Under the pieces are notes generated by a model. The model was not told the DNA's origin and did not search any database. It was given only the letters and a program-made list of their open reading frames with translations. From contig CAYSFD010000016.1 in the NCBI GenBank assembly GCA_964430565.1, positions 1 to 64,000 of the forward strand: 64,000 nucleotides of DNA. Reading direction: 5' to 3'. Each line of letters starts with the position of its first letter. Within the stretch, counting starts at the first letter, position 1. The translations under genes were made by a program, and so were the position numbers. The stretch comes from VBDM01 sp964430565. Lineage in GTDB: Bacteria; Pseudomonadota; Gammaproteobacteria; Burkholderiales; SG8-39. Positions 1-9,070 of this stretch are shown here, in pieces.

Positions 1-999
1 CATGCGCGCCGACCATTCTGCCTCGCGCCGCTGCCAGAGGACGCCGAGCCAGATGATCCCCAAGCCGATCAGCGACAACGCAAACGGGAACACCAGGCTG
101 TCTTTGAATACGCGATAGGAGAGATGGCCTAGATATCCCGCGATGCCGAGCCCGCCGAACACCGCGAAGACGCGCCGCCCGAGCACCGCGCCGATCAGGA
201 TCATCGCGACGTTGATGCCGCAGTAGACGAGCTTGCCGAGTTCGCTGCCGGAATTCATCGACGACAGCCCGCCCCAGAACGTGAGCACGCCGAATAGATA
301 CAGCCAGAACGCGTAGTCTTTCGAATGCCGCGAACGCACGTCCACCCAAAACGCGAGCAGCGTCATGGCGAGGCCGAACCACAGCGAAACGAACTTGCGG
401 ATCTCCCAGTCGCGGCCGTCGCCGAACAGGAAGGGCACGAGGTCCATGCTCATGTACCACAGCGTCACCGCGATCGGCATCAGCATGAAGGGAAAGCGGT
501 AGCGCCACAGCAGGATCGCGCCAATCGCCAGAGTCCCGAACTCCATCATGATCCAGCGCCAGTCGATGAACACGTGGTAGTCGCGGTAGGGCTTCCCCTC
601 GCCCCAGTAGCCCAGCGCCATCTGCGCGAAGAAAATCGCGAGCGGCACCATCACCACCGCGAGCGTCGCGGTGATGCCCGCAGGGATCTCCAGGTGTTTT
701 CGTTCGAGGAGCCAGTGCGTGAGCGAAAGCGCAAATACCGCATAGCAGACCGAAATGAAGACCCCGCCCCAGCCTCCGAGTGAATTCCAGCCGAGCGTCA
801 TGAAGATCGACATCGCGCCGATCGCGATCATGCCGCCGAGGTAGTAGAGCACGTGGACGAAAGCGAAGCGCGGCCCGGCGAGCGCCGGATCTGCCGCGGC
901 ACCGCCGGCGAGGAACGCGACCAGCCGGTCCGCCTGCCGTGTGTCGAGAATCCCTTCGCGCACCGCGCCGTCGAGCTCCGACCTGCGAATCGTCCCCAT
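1..999 (-). CDS. Polytopic membrane protein, DUF2157-like, C-terminus outside window
   Basis: An open frame of 333 codons runs from the ATG at 999 to the left edge without a stop. The N-terminal 45 residues are soluble and helical and resemble the short leader of DUF2157-type proteins (LDGAVREGILDTRQADRL). At least eight hydrophobic segments follow, rich in Trp and Gly, with short loops. A G-run (GGGGG) lies 6 bases before the start. No catalytic motif is visible. The family has no established biochemical role, so only an inner-membrane location is inferred. It is divergent from the lipoprotein gene at 1149. The C-terminus is missing because the window ends. Confidence 0.7.
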   Translation of the reverse strand, partial: MGTIRRSELDGAVREGILDTRQADRLVAFLAGGAAADPALAGPRFAFVHVLYYLGGMIAIGAMSIFMTLGWNSLGGWGGVFISVCYAVFALSLTHWLLERKHLEIPAGITATLAVVMVPLAIFFAQMALGYWGEGKPYRDYHVFIDWRWIMMEFGTLAIGAILLWRYRFPFMLMPIAVTLWYMSMDLVPFLFGDGRDWEIRKFVSLWFGLAMTLLAFWVDVRSRHSKDYAFWLYLFGVLTFWGGLSSMNSGSELGKLVYCGINVAMILIGAVLGRRVFAVFGGLGIAGYLGHLSYRVFKDSLVFPFALSLIGLGIIWLGVLWQRREAEWSARM

Positions 1000-1148
1000 G
1001 CGAAACCCCCATTTCCTCCGTCGAAGAAGCAAGCCTACCGGAAAAGCGTCTTTCGCAAGGTGCGACGGGCGGCCGTACCGCAGCCCGCGGAATTTCAGGT
1101 AGTCTTAGGGTTGCACGGATTGACGCGGAGCAGCAGGGAGGATAAGCC

Positions 1149-2858
1149 GTGAAGCACAAATCATTTTCGCTAGCTCTGTTCCCGGGGCTGCTGGCCCTCT
1201 CAATTCTCACGGCCTGCGGTGGCGGCGGCAACAGCGAGGACAACACCTACAGCTCCGCCGGCTGGGCTCCCCTGCTCGCCGGCAATTTCACCCGGACCGT
1301 CGATCTGCTCACGGCTGCGGGAAACAATTCGATCCCGTTCTGGGATCAAGCCTATACGAGGGCGCAGTATCTCTACGCTTCCGCTGAAATAAAAGGATCC
1401 GGGAGGATCACCGCGCTGCGGTACCGCCGTTCCACGCTTTCTCCCAATGTCGCTTCCTCTTGCCCGCAATTCACGCTGCGGCTCGGCCACACCAATCTCA
1501 CCGCCCTCACGACCACGTTCGCGAGCAACTTCAACACCGGCCAAGGATCGCTGGTTACGGTCATCAATAACGTCAACTTCACGATCCCGGCGGGCCCGGC
1601 CGGCGAATGGATCGAAGTGCCGCTGCAGATTCCGTTCGACTACAACGGGGTCCACAACATGGTCGTCGAATTCGAGAAGCTGAGCGCCTGCTCACCGCTT
1701 GTGTTCGTCAACACGCAGTCCGCAGCGAGCATGCGTTTGGTCACATCGACCCAGGGCTCCACCACTGGCACTCCGGATTCTTCCCGCGACATGGTTCGGT
1801 TCGTGTTTGCGGGAGGAGAAGCGAGGGTCGATTTCGGCGGCGCCAGCAGCGACCCCTCCCCATTTGGCACTGGCAGCCCGCGAACCCAGAATCTTTACCT
1901 CGCCTCAGAAGTCAACGGCTCCGGCCTCGTCACGGGCGTCGCCTTCCAGTTGAATGCGATTTCGCCCGGAGGCATCTACACCTATGCGCTGAAGCTCGGC
2001 CACTCGACGCTGTCATCGCTCGGCACCAACTTCGCGGGCAACTATTCCGGCTCGCCTACGACAGCAGCGAGCGCCGTGAGCTTCACCATTCCCGCGAACA
2101 TCCCGGCCGGCGAGTGGGTGTGGGTTCCGATCCCCAACGGCGCCTTTACCTACAACGGCACGGACAATCTGCTGGTCGAGGTCGTGGCGAGCGCCGGCTC
2201 GGCGGATACGGCCTTCCGGGTGGCAACGATTGCCGGCCGACGGTTATTTGTGACCGGCCCTGGTGCGGGAACGGCGGCGACCGGGACTGTTGACAGCACG
2301 GCGTACCACCTCATGCTGCGCTTCAACGGCGGCCCGGTAAGCGTGATTACCAACGGAGGCTCTGCCACTGGTCTCGCCTTCAGCACGGGTGCAACTGGCA
2401 GGTTGAACCTCTATCGCGCGGCCGAGCTCGGCTCAGGGGGAATGATCACGTCGGTCGGTTGCCGGATGGCGAATGCGACATCCAGCGCGGCCAGCTACGC
2501 GAACTACCAGGTCATGATCGGCCACAGCAGTGTGGATTCGCTGGTGGCGACCTCTGCGAGCAACTTCGTAAGCCAGGCGATCGCGGCGAACGGCGCCGTT
2601 TCGGTTCCGGCCGGCCTTCTGGCGGGCGACTGGATCGAGCTGCCGCTGTCGACGCCCTTCGCCTATGACGGCAAGAGCAATCTCGCCATCTGGATGGGGA
2701 CGACGGCTGCATCCGGCGCGGCCGGTACCCACAGTTGCCTCGTCTCGACGGTCAATACCCCGCGGTATCCCGGTCAGATGGCCCAAGGGGCGCCCGGTGC
2801 GGCAACGGTATTCCCGCAGGATTTCAAATTCGACATGAAGCTCAACATTTCGAGGTAA
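1149..2858 (+). CDS. Lipoprotein with three tandem ~100-residue beta-rich repeats
   Basis: A 569-residue protein with a type II signal (SILTAC followed by a Gly run), so it should be a lipid-anchored envelope protein. The start is a GTG preceded by GGGAGG. Three repeats begin near residues 73, 247 and 420. Each follows the scheme LYxAxE..GSGxIT...., then LGHSxLxSL, NF, a VxFTIPA/VPAG block, GEW(I/V).(V/L)P(L/I) and YxGxxNLxVxx. The internal copies are diverged, so the duplication is old. The repeat looks like a beta-sandwich adhesion or ligand-binding module, but I do not recognise a named family. The gene is convergent with the operon ending at 2901. Confidence 0.75.
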   Translation: MKHKSFSLALFPGLLALSILTACGGGGNSEDNTYSSAGWAPLLAGNFTRTVDLLTAAGNNSIPFWDQAYTRAQYLYASAEIKGSGRITALRYRRSTLSPNVASSCPQFTLRLGHTNLTALTTTFASNFNTGQGSLVTVINNVNFTIPAGPAGEWIEVPLQIPFDYNGVHNMVVEFEKLSACSPLVFVNTQSAASMRLVTSTQGSTTGTPDSSRDMVRFVFAGGEARVDFGGASSDPSPFGTGSPRTQNLYLASEVNGSGLVTGVAFQLNAISPGGIYTYALKLGHSTLSSLGTNFAGNYSGSPTTAASAVSFTIPANIPAGEWVWVPIPNGAFTYNGTDNLLVEVVASAGSADTAFRVATIAGRRLFVTGPGAGTAATGTVDSTAYHLMLRFNGGPVSVITNGGSATGLAFSTGATGRLNLYRAAELGSGGMITSVGCRMANATSSAASYANYQVMIGHSSVDSLVATSASNFVSQAIAANGAVSVPAGLLAGDWIELPLSTPFAYDGKSNLAIWMGTTAASGAAGTHSCLVSTVNTPRYPGQMAQGAPGAATVFPQDFKFDMKLNISR

Positions 2859-2900
2859 GCGAACGACTCGCTCCCCCGTCGCACGAAGACGCCGGCCGGT

Positions 2901-3374
2901 TTACTGCGGCGGCGCGCCGAACATCAGAAAAAGGCCGGCGTTGTAGAAAACGTGCAGCAGGATGGGGCTCGCCAGCGTCGCGTGGCGCTCGCGGAAATAG
3001 CCGAACACGAGAGACGGAAAGAAAACCGCCGCCGAGAGCGGATCGCCGCGCCAGGCGACATGCGCGGCGGCAAACAGGATGCTCGTCGCGAGGTTCGCGC
3101 GAGTGAGAACCGATCCGCTCCGCCCCCCCAGGCGACGGCCGAGAAAGTCCTGGACCGCGCCGCGAAACACGATTTCCTCGAGAACCGGATAAACCAGGAC
3201 GAGCAGGATCAGCGTTGACGCACTGTCGAGTGCCCGCGCCATACTCCCGGACACCCCATTCTGCGAAACGGACAGCGCAAGCCAGAACACAGGACCGAGG
3301 AAAAGCGCGACCGCCAACTGCCAATCCCTCAATGCCACCATCATGGGCGGCCGCTTCGGCGCAAGCGTCGTCAT
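2901..3374 (-). CDS. mrtJ: CPBP-type glutamic intramembrane protease, MrtJ-like (JDVT-CTERM processing)
   Basis: A 157-residue membrane protein with all three ABI/CPBP motifs: EExxxR (E66, E67, R71), FxxxH (F101, H105) and HxxxN (H141, N145). Its short length matches the small exosortase-like proteases dedicated to C-terminal sorting tails rather than full-length CAAX proteases. The start ATG overlaps the stop of the upstream gene (ATGA, 3371-3374), and that gene encodes a protein with a JDVT-CTERM-like tail. The pairing is the main reason for the MrtJ call. Expected role: cleave the tail of the neighbouring protein in the inner membrane. Family motifs are directly visible; the substrate link is inferred from position. 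Confidence 0.8.
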   Translation of the reverse strand: MTTLAPKRPPMMVALRDWQLAVALFLGPVFWLALSVSQNGVSGSMARALDSASTLILLVLVYPVLEEIVFRGAVQDFLGRRLGGRSGSVLTRANLATSILFAAAHVAWRGDPLSAAVFFPSLVFGYFRERHATLASPILLHVFYNAGLFLMFGAPPQ

Positions 3375-5122
3375 CGAACCCTCTTCTCGCGACGGCGCCA
3401 GATATACAGCGCGGCGACGACGACCAGCATGGCCAGCAGCGGGTCGGGTACCTGACCCGAGCCGATCGCGCAGCCCGAAGCGCCGACGAATGCTTCGGAA
3501 TTCGCGGTGGTCGTGAGCCGCACCAGGGAGTTCGCGGTGGCGTTGTTGGCGAAGAAGAGCTCGCCGTCACCGGTCCCGCTGTCGGAGAGAATGATTAGGG
3601 TATTTCCCTTGTTCGCGTCCCCCAGAGGAGCCGCAAACGTGAAGCCAGTCCAAAGCGTGCTTGTCAGGTCCGCCAAAACGAGTCCGCTCGACCCGTCGTA
3701 GCTCGTCAGCCTGTTCACGCCCGAACCCGTCTGGCCGCCCAGGATCAAGCGCTCCGCTTTCTGCCACTCGTTGACGGCACGCGTGGAGCCACCTTGCCAC
3801 GTCCAATACAGCGTCGTGCCCGCCGCATCGGTGATCAATACTTCGTCCTCGCCGTCTTCGCGAATATGCTTGACACGAGCGGGGCTATCGGAGGTTTCGC
3901 TGCAGTAAACACGCGGACCGCTCGCGATGATCCGTTCGTCGCCGGAGTTTGTCGTGCTGAACCTGCAGACCAGCGCGGGGGAAACAAATGCCGGATTAAA
4001 GGGAACCTTGGGAACGCTCGACACGTTGAGCTGACCCATCGTGCTCGTGTCCCTGAAGAGCACCCTGCTCTCGCTCAGCACGATGCCCGTCATCGTCTCG
4101 GAAAACCCGGTGTAGATCGCCGTCCAGGTCGCGCTGCCGTCCAGCGGAAGGCGCCTGATCGTGCACCCCGTCACCGGCGTCGTGTCGGCGCAGAAGAGAT
4201 AGGTCTGGTCGGCCCTGCAATCGAAGCTCGCCGTCAAAGCCGTCGCCGCGCTCCCCGGGTTCTTGAGGGTGACCGTGCCGTCGAAGATCCTGACCTGGGA
4301 GTTTATTGCAAGAAATTCCCGGCCGGCGCCGCTTGCGAGGTAGCTGACGGAGGTGACCGACGCGGCCAGGAGCTGGGACGTGCCTGAAGCCATGTCGGCC
4401 TGATACCACATCAGATTCGTGCCGAGCAGCATGATCCAGCCCGTGATGGCGCCGCTGTTGCTGCGGAGCTCGCGGACCACGCTCGCACCCGGCGTGGCGT
4501 GCAACACCGGCGCGGTCGTGCTGCTCATCGACAGCGTGGCCATCGAGAGCCGGTTATCGGTCCCGCCGCAGGCCGCATCAACCCCAGCTTGCGTGTAGAC
4601 GATACGGCTGTTGTCGGAGTTGGCGTAGTCCGGGTAGGCCACCACGCTGCACAACGTCGTAGCACTAGAGTTCGCGAAACTCGCGCTCGACACCCTGACC
4701 GGCACCGGGGCCGCACCCATCAGCGCGCTTGCCTTGAAGAGCTGCTGCGCGCCGCCCACGTCCTTGAAGTAAGTCACCGCATGGTGGTGAACTCCGGTGA
4801 TCCGGAGCGCGGCTGCGTCGTAACTTCCGGCGTAGACGGCAGCCACGTTGTTATTGGTGATCGCTACGATGTTCGGCTCGACCGTGATCAGCCCGGCGGG
4901 CGTTGCATTTCCCGGATCGACGGCGCCGAGCGCGGCGCTCGCGCCGCCGGTGAAGAACAGATACGTCGTCGGAGTCGATGCGCCACCGGCGCCGCCTCCC
5001 CCGTCGCCTCCCCCCCCTCCGCAGGATGAAAGCAAAGCCACGGCCGCAAGGGCAAGGCTGCAGGTCCGCAAGGTCCTGGCCACCAGCACGCTCGTCCCCA
5101 ATGCGTCAGTAGGGGGCGCCAT
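3371..5122 (-). CDS. Secreted protein with JDVT-CTERM-like C-terminal sorting tail and N-terminal lipobox
   Basis: A 583-residue exported protein. The N-terminus has a hydrophobic signal ending in LLSSC (Cys34), followed by a Gly-rich linker. The body is beta-rich, with repeating WD/TolB-like strands suggesting a propeller. The last 36 residues form a tripartite tail: a Gly-Cys motif (ASGCAIGSG), a Asp-Pro pair, one membrane helix (LLAMLVVVAALYIW) and a basic end (RRREKR). This matches the JDVT-CTERM layout. The ATG at 5122 overlaps the upstream cytochrome gene; a GTG at 5089 has a GGGGA site 5 bases upstream and may be the true start. Having both a lipobox and a C-terminal sorting tail is unusual. 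The function of the body is unknown. Confidence 0.75.
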   Translation of the reverse strand: MAPPTDALGTSVLVARTLRTCSLALAAVALLSSCGGGGGDGGGGAGGASTPTTYLFFTGGASAALGAVDPGNATPAGLITVEPNIVAITNNNVAAVYAGSYDAAALRITGVHHHAVTYFKDVGGAQQLFKASALMGAAPVPVRVSSASFANSSATTLCSVVAYPDYANSDNSRIVYTQAGVDAACGGTDNRLSMATLSMSSTTAPVLHATPGASVVRELRSNSGAITGWIMLLGTNLMWYQADMASGTSQLLAASVTSVSYLASGAGREFLAINSQVRIFDGTVTLKNPGSAATALTASFDCRADQTYLFCADTTPVTGCTIRRLPLDGSATWTAIYTGFSETMTGIVLSESRVLFRDTSTMGQLNVSSVPKVPFNPAFVSPALVCRFSTTNSGDERIIASGPRVYCSETSDSPARVKHIREDGEDEVLITDAAGTTLYWTWQGGSTRAVNEWQKAERLILGGQTGSGVNRLTSYDGSSGLVLADLTSTLWTGFTFAAPLGDANKGNTLIILSDSGTGDGELFFANNATANSLVRLTTTANSEAFVGASGCAIGSGQVPDPLLAMLVVVAALYIWRRREKRVR

Positions 5123-7100
5123 TCACGATCCAGTTGACGAAGGTGTTGTACTGAGCGCGATAGAAGTCACCATAGGTGGCAAAACCCGAGCAGGGCGCCG
5201 TGCACGGCGTGGTGTTATTGAAGTCGAATACGTTTCCGCCGTTGTGGTGGTGGCCGGTCGGCTTGCGCAGGAGCGGACTCGCGGTCACGTCGGTCAAATT
5301 GACGCGGCCGCGAAGCGCCTTGTAGAACCAGTAGTCGTCGTCGCCGGCGTTGGCGACGTAGATCCCATCGTTGTCCGTTCCCAACGAGAACGCCCCACCG
5401 CGGTTGTAGTTGGTGTAGAAGATCGGCGGCGTGCCGCAACACGTTGGCTCGAAGGGTGGCGTTCCGCTCGCCCCAGTCGAAAGAGCATCGGTGTGGCAGC
5501 CCGTGCAAGGCAACGCGGGTGACTGCAGGATGCCTTTGATGTCCGAGAAGCGGATCGCCGAAGGCGCGGGCAAAAGCCCCGAGTTCACGGTCAGCGTGAG
5601 CTGGTCAGGAGTGCTCGACGCGCTGCCGTTGCCCACGACCAACTGCAGCACGTAGGTGCCGTTCAGGTTGGTGTTGAACACCGGAGTCGGACTCGTCGAG
5701 CTGCTCGCGCCGTCGAGAGTCGGCGAAGACCCGGGTTCCTTGGACACGATCGACCAGTTGTAGGTATTGGCGAAGAGGCTGTTCGTTCCGGAAAGCGTCG
5801 CGGGCACCGTCACGGTGCGGTCGGGTCCGGGATCGGCGAGCGGCCGCCCGGGGCGCAGCACGGCGCCGGAGCCGTCGCGAACGTTGTAACCGTTATTGCC
5901 GAGGAAGGTAGCCAGAAGCTCGGGCGCGCTCGAGCTCCAGAAGCGCTGGTTGATGATCTTCGCGAGCGGCATGTTGCCGCGATCGAAGACGTGCGCCTTG
6001 ATGCGGTCGGCGTAGCCCTGGAACTTGGAGAAACTCATGAAATCGATATTGTCCTGGTTCGCCGTGCCGCGCAGGATGTGGCAGAGGCGGCAATACTGGG
6101 CCACCGCGCCGTTGTACAGCGCCTCCTGCCCGACCCAGCCGGCAGGTACGTAAGTGTCGGAGAACGCGGCGGAGGGCATTCCGTTGCCCCCGTACCAGGA
6201 CTTGATCATCTCCGCCGCCGTGCTTTGCCACTGGTTCCCAAACTCATCAAAACTCACTACCGGCCGGCAGCTGTCTTCAGCAAAGGCCGTGGCCGCCGAA
6301 AGAGGATAAGTGCAGAGCACCAGCTGGTTGATGGTCTTCAGGCTGGCCTCCATGTCGGAGCGGAGGTAGCCCGGTGTGCTCGAGTACCCGAAGCTGTCGA
6401 CGTGGAGCGGCTGCAGCCTGGCACGCGTGTTGCCCTCCCTCGGGAAACCGCCGACCGGGGTCAGCGGGTCCGCGCGGCCGCCGTGGCAGCTGATGCAGAT
6501 TCCCGGCATCGCTTTCTGCCCGCGGCCGTCGAGACTCGCCGTAAGCAGCCGGTCGCCGGTCGTCGGATTGAATGTGAAGAACTTCGCAAAAGTCTGCCCG
6601 TTCGGCGCGGGGCTGAATTCGATTCCATTGGTTCCAACGTGCCAGCGCGGGTCGCGGGCGACCGCCGCTTCCAGGTTGACGCTGGAATAGGTGTAGTCGG
6701 CGACCGAGTAGGCGAGATAGTTCTCCACCATCGCCGCGATCGTGCCGTTGACGTTCCGCCGGAAGGTCATGCGCCGCCCGTAGCCCAGGTCGCGCGTGTC
6801 GCCGAATACGACCGTCACCTCGGTCCCGCCGGTTCCGAAGCCGTTCGCGTTCATCCACTTGGCGAGCGTGTCCTTGGTGTTGAGGGGATCGATCGCCGCG
6901 TAGTAGGCCTGGGCGTAGGCAACGCTGTTGGTCTGGAGGCTCCCGTCGTCCTGCTTCTGAGGATTCGGGAACAGAAGAAAGCTGTTCGGCCCGGTGACCG
7001 GTTCCGCGACCGGATCGCCCGTATTTTCTTGCGAGCACGCGCAAAGCAGGGCCGCGAGCGCAAGTGGTCCAAAGGACGGAAGAAAACGCTTCCCGATCAT
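5106..7100 (-). CDS. Large c-type cytochrome lipoprotein with three CxxCH motifs and a PKD-like domain
   Basis: A lipoprotein (lipobox LLCAC, Cys24 if counted from the ATG at 7106) of about 664 residues. The ATG at 7100 is preferred because AAGGAG lies 6 bases upstream, whereas for 7106 it abuts the start. Heme-binding motifs occur near residues 204 (CISCH), 339 (CRLCH) and 534 (CTGCH). A PKD/Ig-like beta domain occupies about 430-507. The protein should sit in the periplasm or on the outer membrane and carry electrons. It overlaps the JDVT-tail gene and follows the barrel gene by about 20 bp, so all are probably co-transcribed. The first two hemes lie in a region resembling bacterial dehydrogenase or peroxidase cytochromes, but no catalytic identity can be assigned. 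Confidence 0.75.
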   Translation of the reverse strand: MIGKRFLPSFGPLALAALLCACSQENTGDPVAEPVTGPNSFLLFPNPQKQDDGSLQTNSVAYAQAYYAAIDPLNTKDTLAKWMNANGFGTGGTEVTVVFGDTRDLGYGRRMTFRRNVNGTIAAMVENYLAYSVADYTYSSVNLEAAVARDPRWHVGTNGIEFSPAPNGQTFAKFFTFNPTTGDRLLTASLDGRGQKAMPGICISCHGGRADPLTPVGGFPREGNTRARLQPLHVDSFGYSSTPGYLRSDMEASLKTINQLVLCTYPLSAATAFAEDSCRPVVSFDEFGNQWQSTAAEMIKSWYGGNGMPSAAFSDTYVPAGWVGQEALYNGAVAQYCRLCHILRGTANQDNIDFMSFSKFQGYADRIKAHVFDRGNMPLAKIINQRFWSSSAPELLATFLGNNGYNVRDGSGAVLRPGRPLADPGPDRTVTVPATLSGTNSLFANTYNWSIVSKEPGSSPTLDGASSSTSPTPVFNTNLNGTYVLQLVVGNGSASSTPDQLTLTVNSGLLPAPSAIRFSDIKGILQSPALPCTGCHTDALSTGASGTPPFEPTCCGTPPIFYTNYNRGGAFSLGTDNDGIYVANAGDDDYWFYKALRGRVNLTDVTASPLLRKPTGHHHNGGNVFDFNNTTPCTAPCSGFATYGDFYRAQYNTFVNWIVNGAPY

Positions 7101-7120
7101 CGTCATCTCCTTGCAGGCTC

Positions 7121-8008
7121 CTAGAAACGCGCCAGGTAGGCAAGCGAGAACTGGCTGACCACATAGCGGACTTCGGACGCCGACCCGTAGCCCGACGGAT
7201 CCAGCGGCGTCGACTGCGCCCGGCGCCAGGAGACATCGATCGAATGCCTCTCTCCGAAAGCGCGGTTGTAGCCGAGCGTCGCGAGCCAGGTGCTGGCCTC
7301 GAAGCGATAGGCGAGAAGCGTCGGGTCGTCGAACGCGTCGTCCTTAACGAGCGCATCGGCGGTATCGACGCGGGCCAGGGTCGCCATCCCGGTCGATACG
7401 ATGTCGCCGCGGCGGTATTCGGCGCCGAGGTAGACGACGTCCCGGCGGCTGAGCGACCAGTCGGCGCTCCCGCGCAGAGAGACGTTTTTCGTGTCGAAGA
7501 CGGTGCTGCTTCCATCGGTGATGATCTCGGTGAGAGCGCCGAAAATCTGGATGCGATCGGTCAAGGGCTTGAGCACGGTGACGCCAAATGCATGCCGATA
7601 GCCGTCGCGCAGGTTCGACTCGTAGTATTCCGCCGCGGTGCGCGCAAACGCCCCGTAGGTGGCGGCGCCGAATTCGCCCGAACTGCGGTACTGGAGGTCG
7701 CCCTGCGCACCGATGAAGTTGCGCGACAGGCCCGTGTAGGTTTGGAACTTTTCGGTGCCCGCGAAGCCTTGGGCCACCGCGCGCACGTGCATGGAAACCG
7801 GCACGGTGGTGCTCGCGCCCACGCGAACGCCTAGTATGCGGTCCTGCAGGGCCTCGTCTGCGCTGGCGCGGTTCACATTGCTGTCTGTCGTGTAGCTCGC
7901 CTCGACGCGAAAGCCGAGGGATTCGAGGAACTCGGCCGCGTGCACCGACCCGGGCGCGCCGGCAAGCACGGCGAGCACTAGAGCGGCGCCGCTTGCCGCA
8001 AGGATCAT
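7121..8008 (-). CDS. Outer-membrane beta-barrel protein
   Basis: The preferred start is the ATG at 8008, giving a Sec signal (MILAASGAALVLAVLAG...VHA|AEF). A longer in-frame ATG at 8095 would add a charged leader that spoils the signal. The mature part is about 270 residues of alternating amphipathic strands (for example SLRGSADWSLS and VVYLGAEYRRG) and ends with LAYLARF, the terminal Phe typical of BAM substrates. It is the second gene of the minus-strand operon headed by the FecR-domain gene. A structural or pore role for the locus is inferred; no specific family is recognised. Confidence 0.7.
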   Translation of the reverse strand: MILAASGAALVLAVLAGAPGSVHAAEFLESLGFRVEASYTTDSNVNRASADEALQDRILGVRVGASTTVPVSMHVRAVAQGFAGTEKFQTYTGLSRNFIGAQGDLQYRSSGEFGAATYGAFARTAAEYYESNLRDGYRHAFGVTVLKPLTDRIQIFGALTEIITDGSSTVFDTKNVSLRGSADWSLSRRDVVYLGAEYRRGDIVSTGMATLARVDTADALVKDDAFDDPTLLAYRFEASTWLATLGYNRAFGERHSIDVSWRRAQSTPLDPSGYGSASEVRYVVSQFSLAYLARF

Positions 8009-8072
8009 ATTGCAGCGATCGCGCTCGGCCGGCCTGAAAGCTTCGGTCACCGATCGGGACCTCAGACCCCTG

Positions 8073-8795
8073 TCAATATTCCCGCCGCGGCGCACTGTAC
8101 TCGTCCAACGGAAACACGAAAGGAGGCGTGCGGCCGACCAGGGTCTCGATCAGCATCAGCTCCTGGTCGGTGTGATTGATGAAGGGCGCGCGGCGGATGT
8201 TTGTGCCCGAGGCGCCCTTCGCCAGAATGTACAGCGGCCTGTCGTGGTACGTCGCCGACACCGTCTCCCTGCTCTGAGAATCTTCGCTGGCGGCGACATC
8301 GGCGATTCCATAGCAGGTGCAGAAGTAGGTCTGCTCGGGATCGCTTTCGGTGTACACGCCGGTGCCCCGGATCCCGATCGTGGCCGTCGCCGTGACGATC
8401 CGGGTCGGTCTTCCCTTGCCGAACACCGACAGCACCTTGCCCGTTACGAGTCGCAGCGAGGACGTCAGCCCGGATCGGGCCGGCGGAGTCTCGATCACCA
8501 TGCGGCTTCCGCCGCGCAGCATGAACGCGTCTTCAGCGACCACGAAGACCGCCTCGGCGTTACCCGCCGTCTCCAGAGTATCGCCGACTCTGACAGGCGT
8601 CTGCAGCGTCGCCTCTTGGTTATTTACCAACACGCGCCCCGAGACGCGGTAGAACGACTGGCCGGCGGGAAGTTTTCTGGGCGCACTGCCGAAGATCTGC
8701 GCGACGGCGTCTCCGGCCAGAGAAAAAAGACCCGCGGCCAGCGCCTGGATCAGGACGCGGCGGCGCGGGTCATCCAGCTCACCAAATCGTCTCAT
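8073..8795 (-). CDS. FecR-domain periplasmic protein
   Basis: A 240-residue protein with a twin-arginine-like leader (RRRVLIQALAAGLFSLAG) and a FecR-type beta domain around residues 45-160, including VNNQEATLQTPVRVGDTLET, a LRGGSRMVIE strand and the ATATIGIRGTGVY core. These are typical of the ligand-responsive FecR fold. No sigma factor or TonB receptor gene is beside it, so it is not the classical FecIR pair. FecR-fold proteins of this kind often accompany surface or exosortase-type loci. It is the first gene of the sorting operon; a GGAGGG site lies about 11 bases upstream of the ATG. Confidence 0.75.
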   Translation of the reverse strand: MRRFGELDDPRRRVLIQALAAGLFSLAGDAVAQIFGSAPRKLPAGQSFYRVSGRVLVNNQEATLQTPVRVGDTLETAGNAEAVFVVAEDAFMLRGGSRMVIETPPARSGLTSSLRLVTGKVLSVFGKGRPTRIVTATATIGIRGTGVYTESDPEQTYFCTCYGIADVAASEDSQSRETVSATYHDRPLYILAKGASGTNIRRAPFINHTDQELMLIETLVGRTPPFVFPLDEYSAPRREY

Positions 8796-9070
8796 GACGG
8801 CAGATTCCCTCCAGAATCGCCTGCGTCTGCGCGACCATCAAGGCCGGCATACGCAACCTTGCTACGTATCGGATGATGCTAACACACAGTATCCGCGAAC
8901 CGGCGACTTCGGACAAGAGCGGGGCGAACTCCGTGATCCAGTTCACGCGCCCCTCAAAACCTGAGTCTCAGGAGGGCGCGAGCGCCTTGGCAATTTGCAC
9001 GGCAATGACGCTCCGCGGCTACATTCATTACACTGCGGCGACAAGGTTCTGTTCACTCGCGAGGTTCAAT
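8796..9070. other. Divergent intergenic region
   Basis: About 275 bases between the FecR operon (minus) and the LIC_13387-like gene (plus). It must hold the promoter of the sorting operon, but I see no clear -35/-10 pair, operator or hairpin. An open frame continues upstream of 9071 on the plus strand but lacks protein-like composition. Confidence 0.4.
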
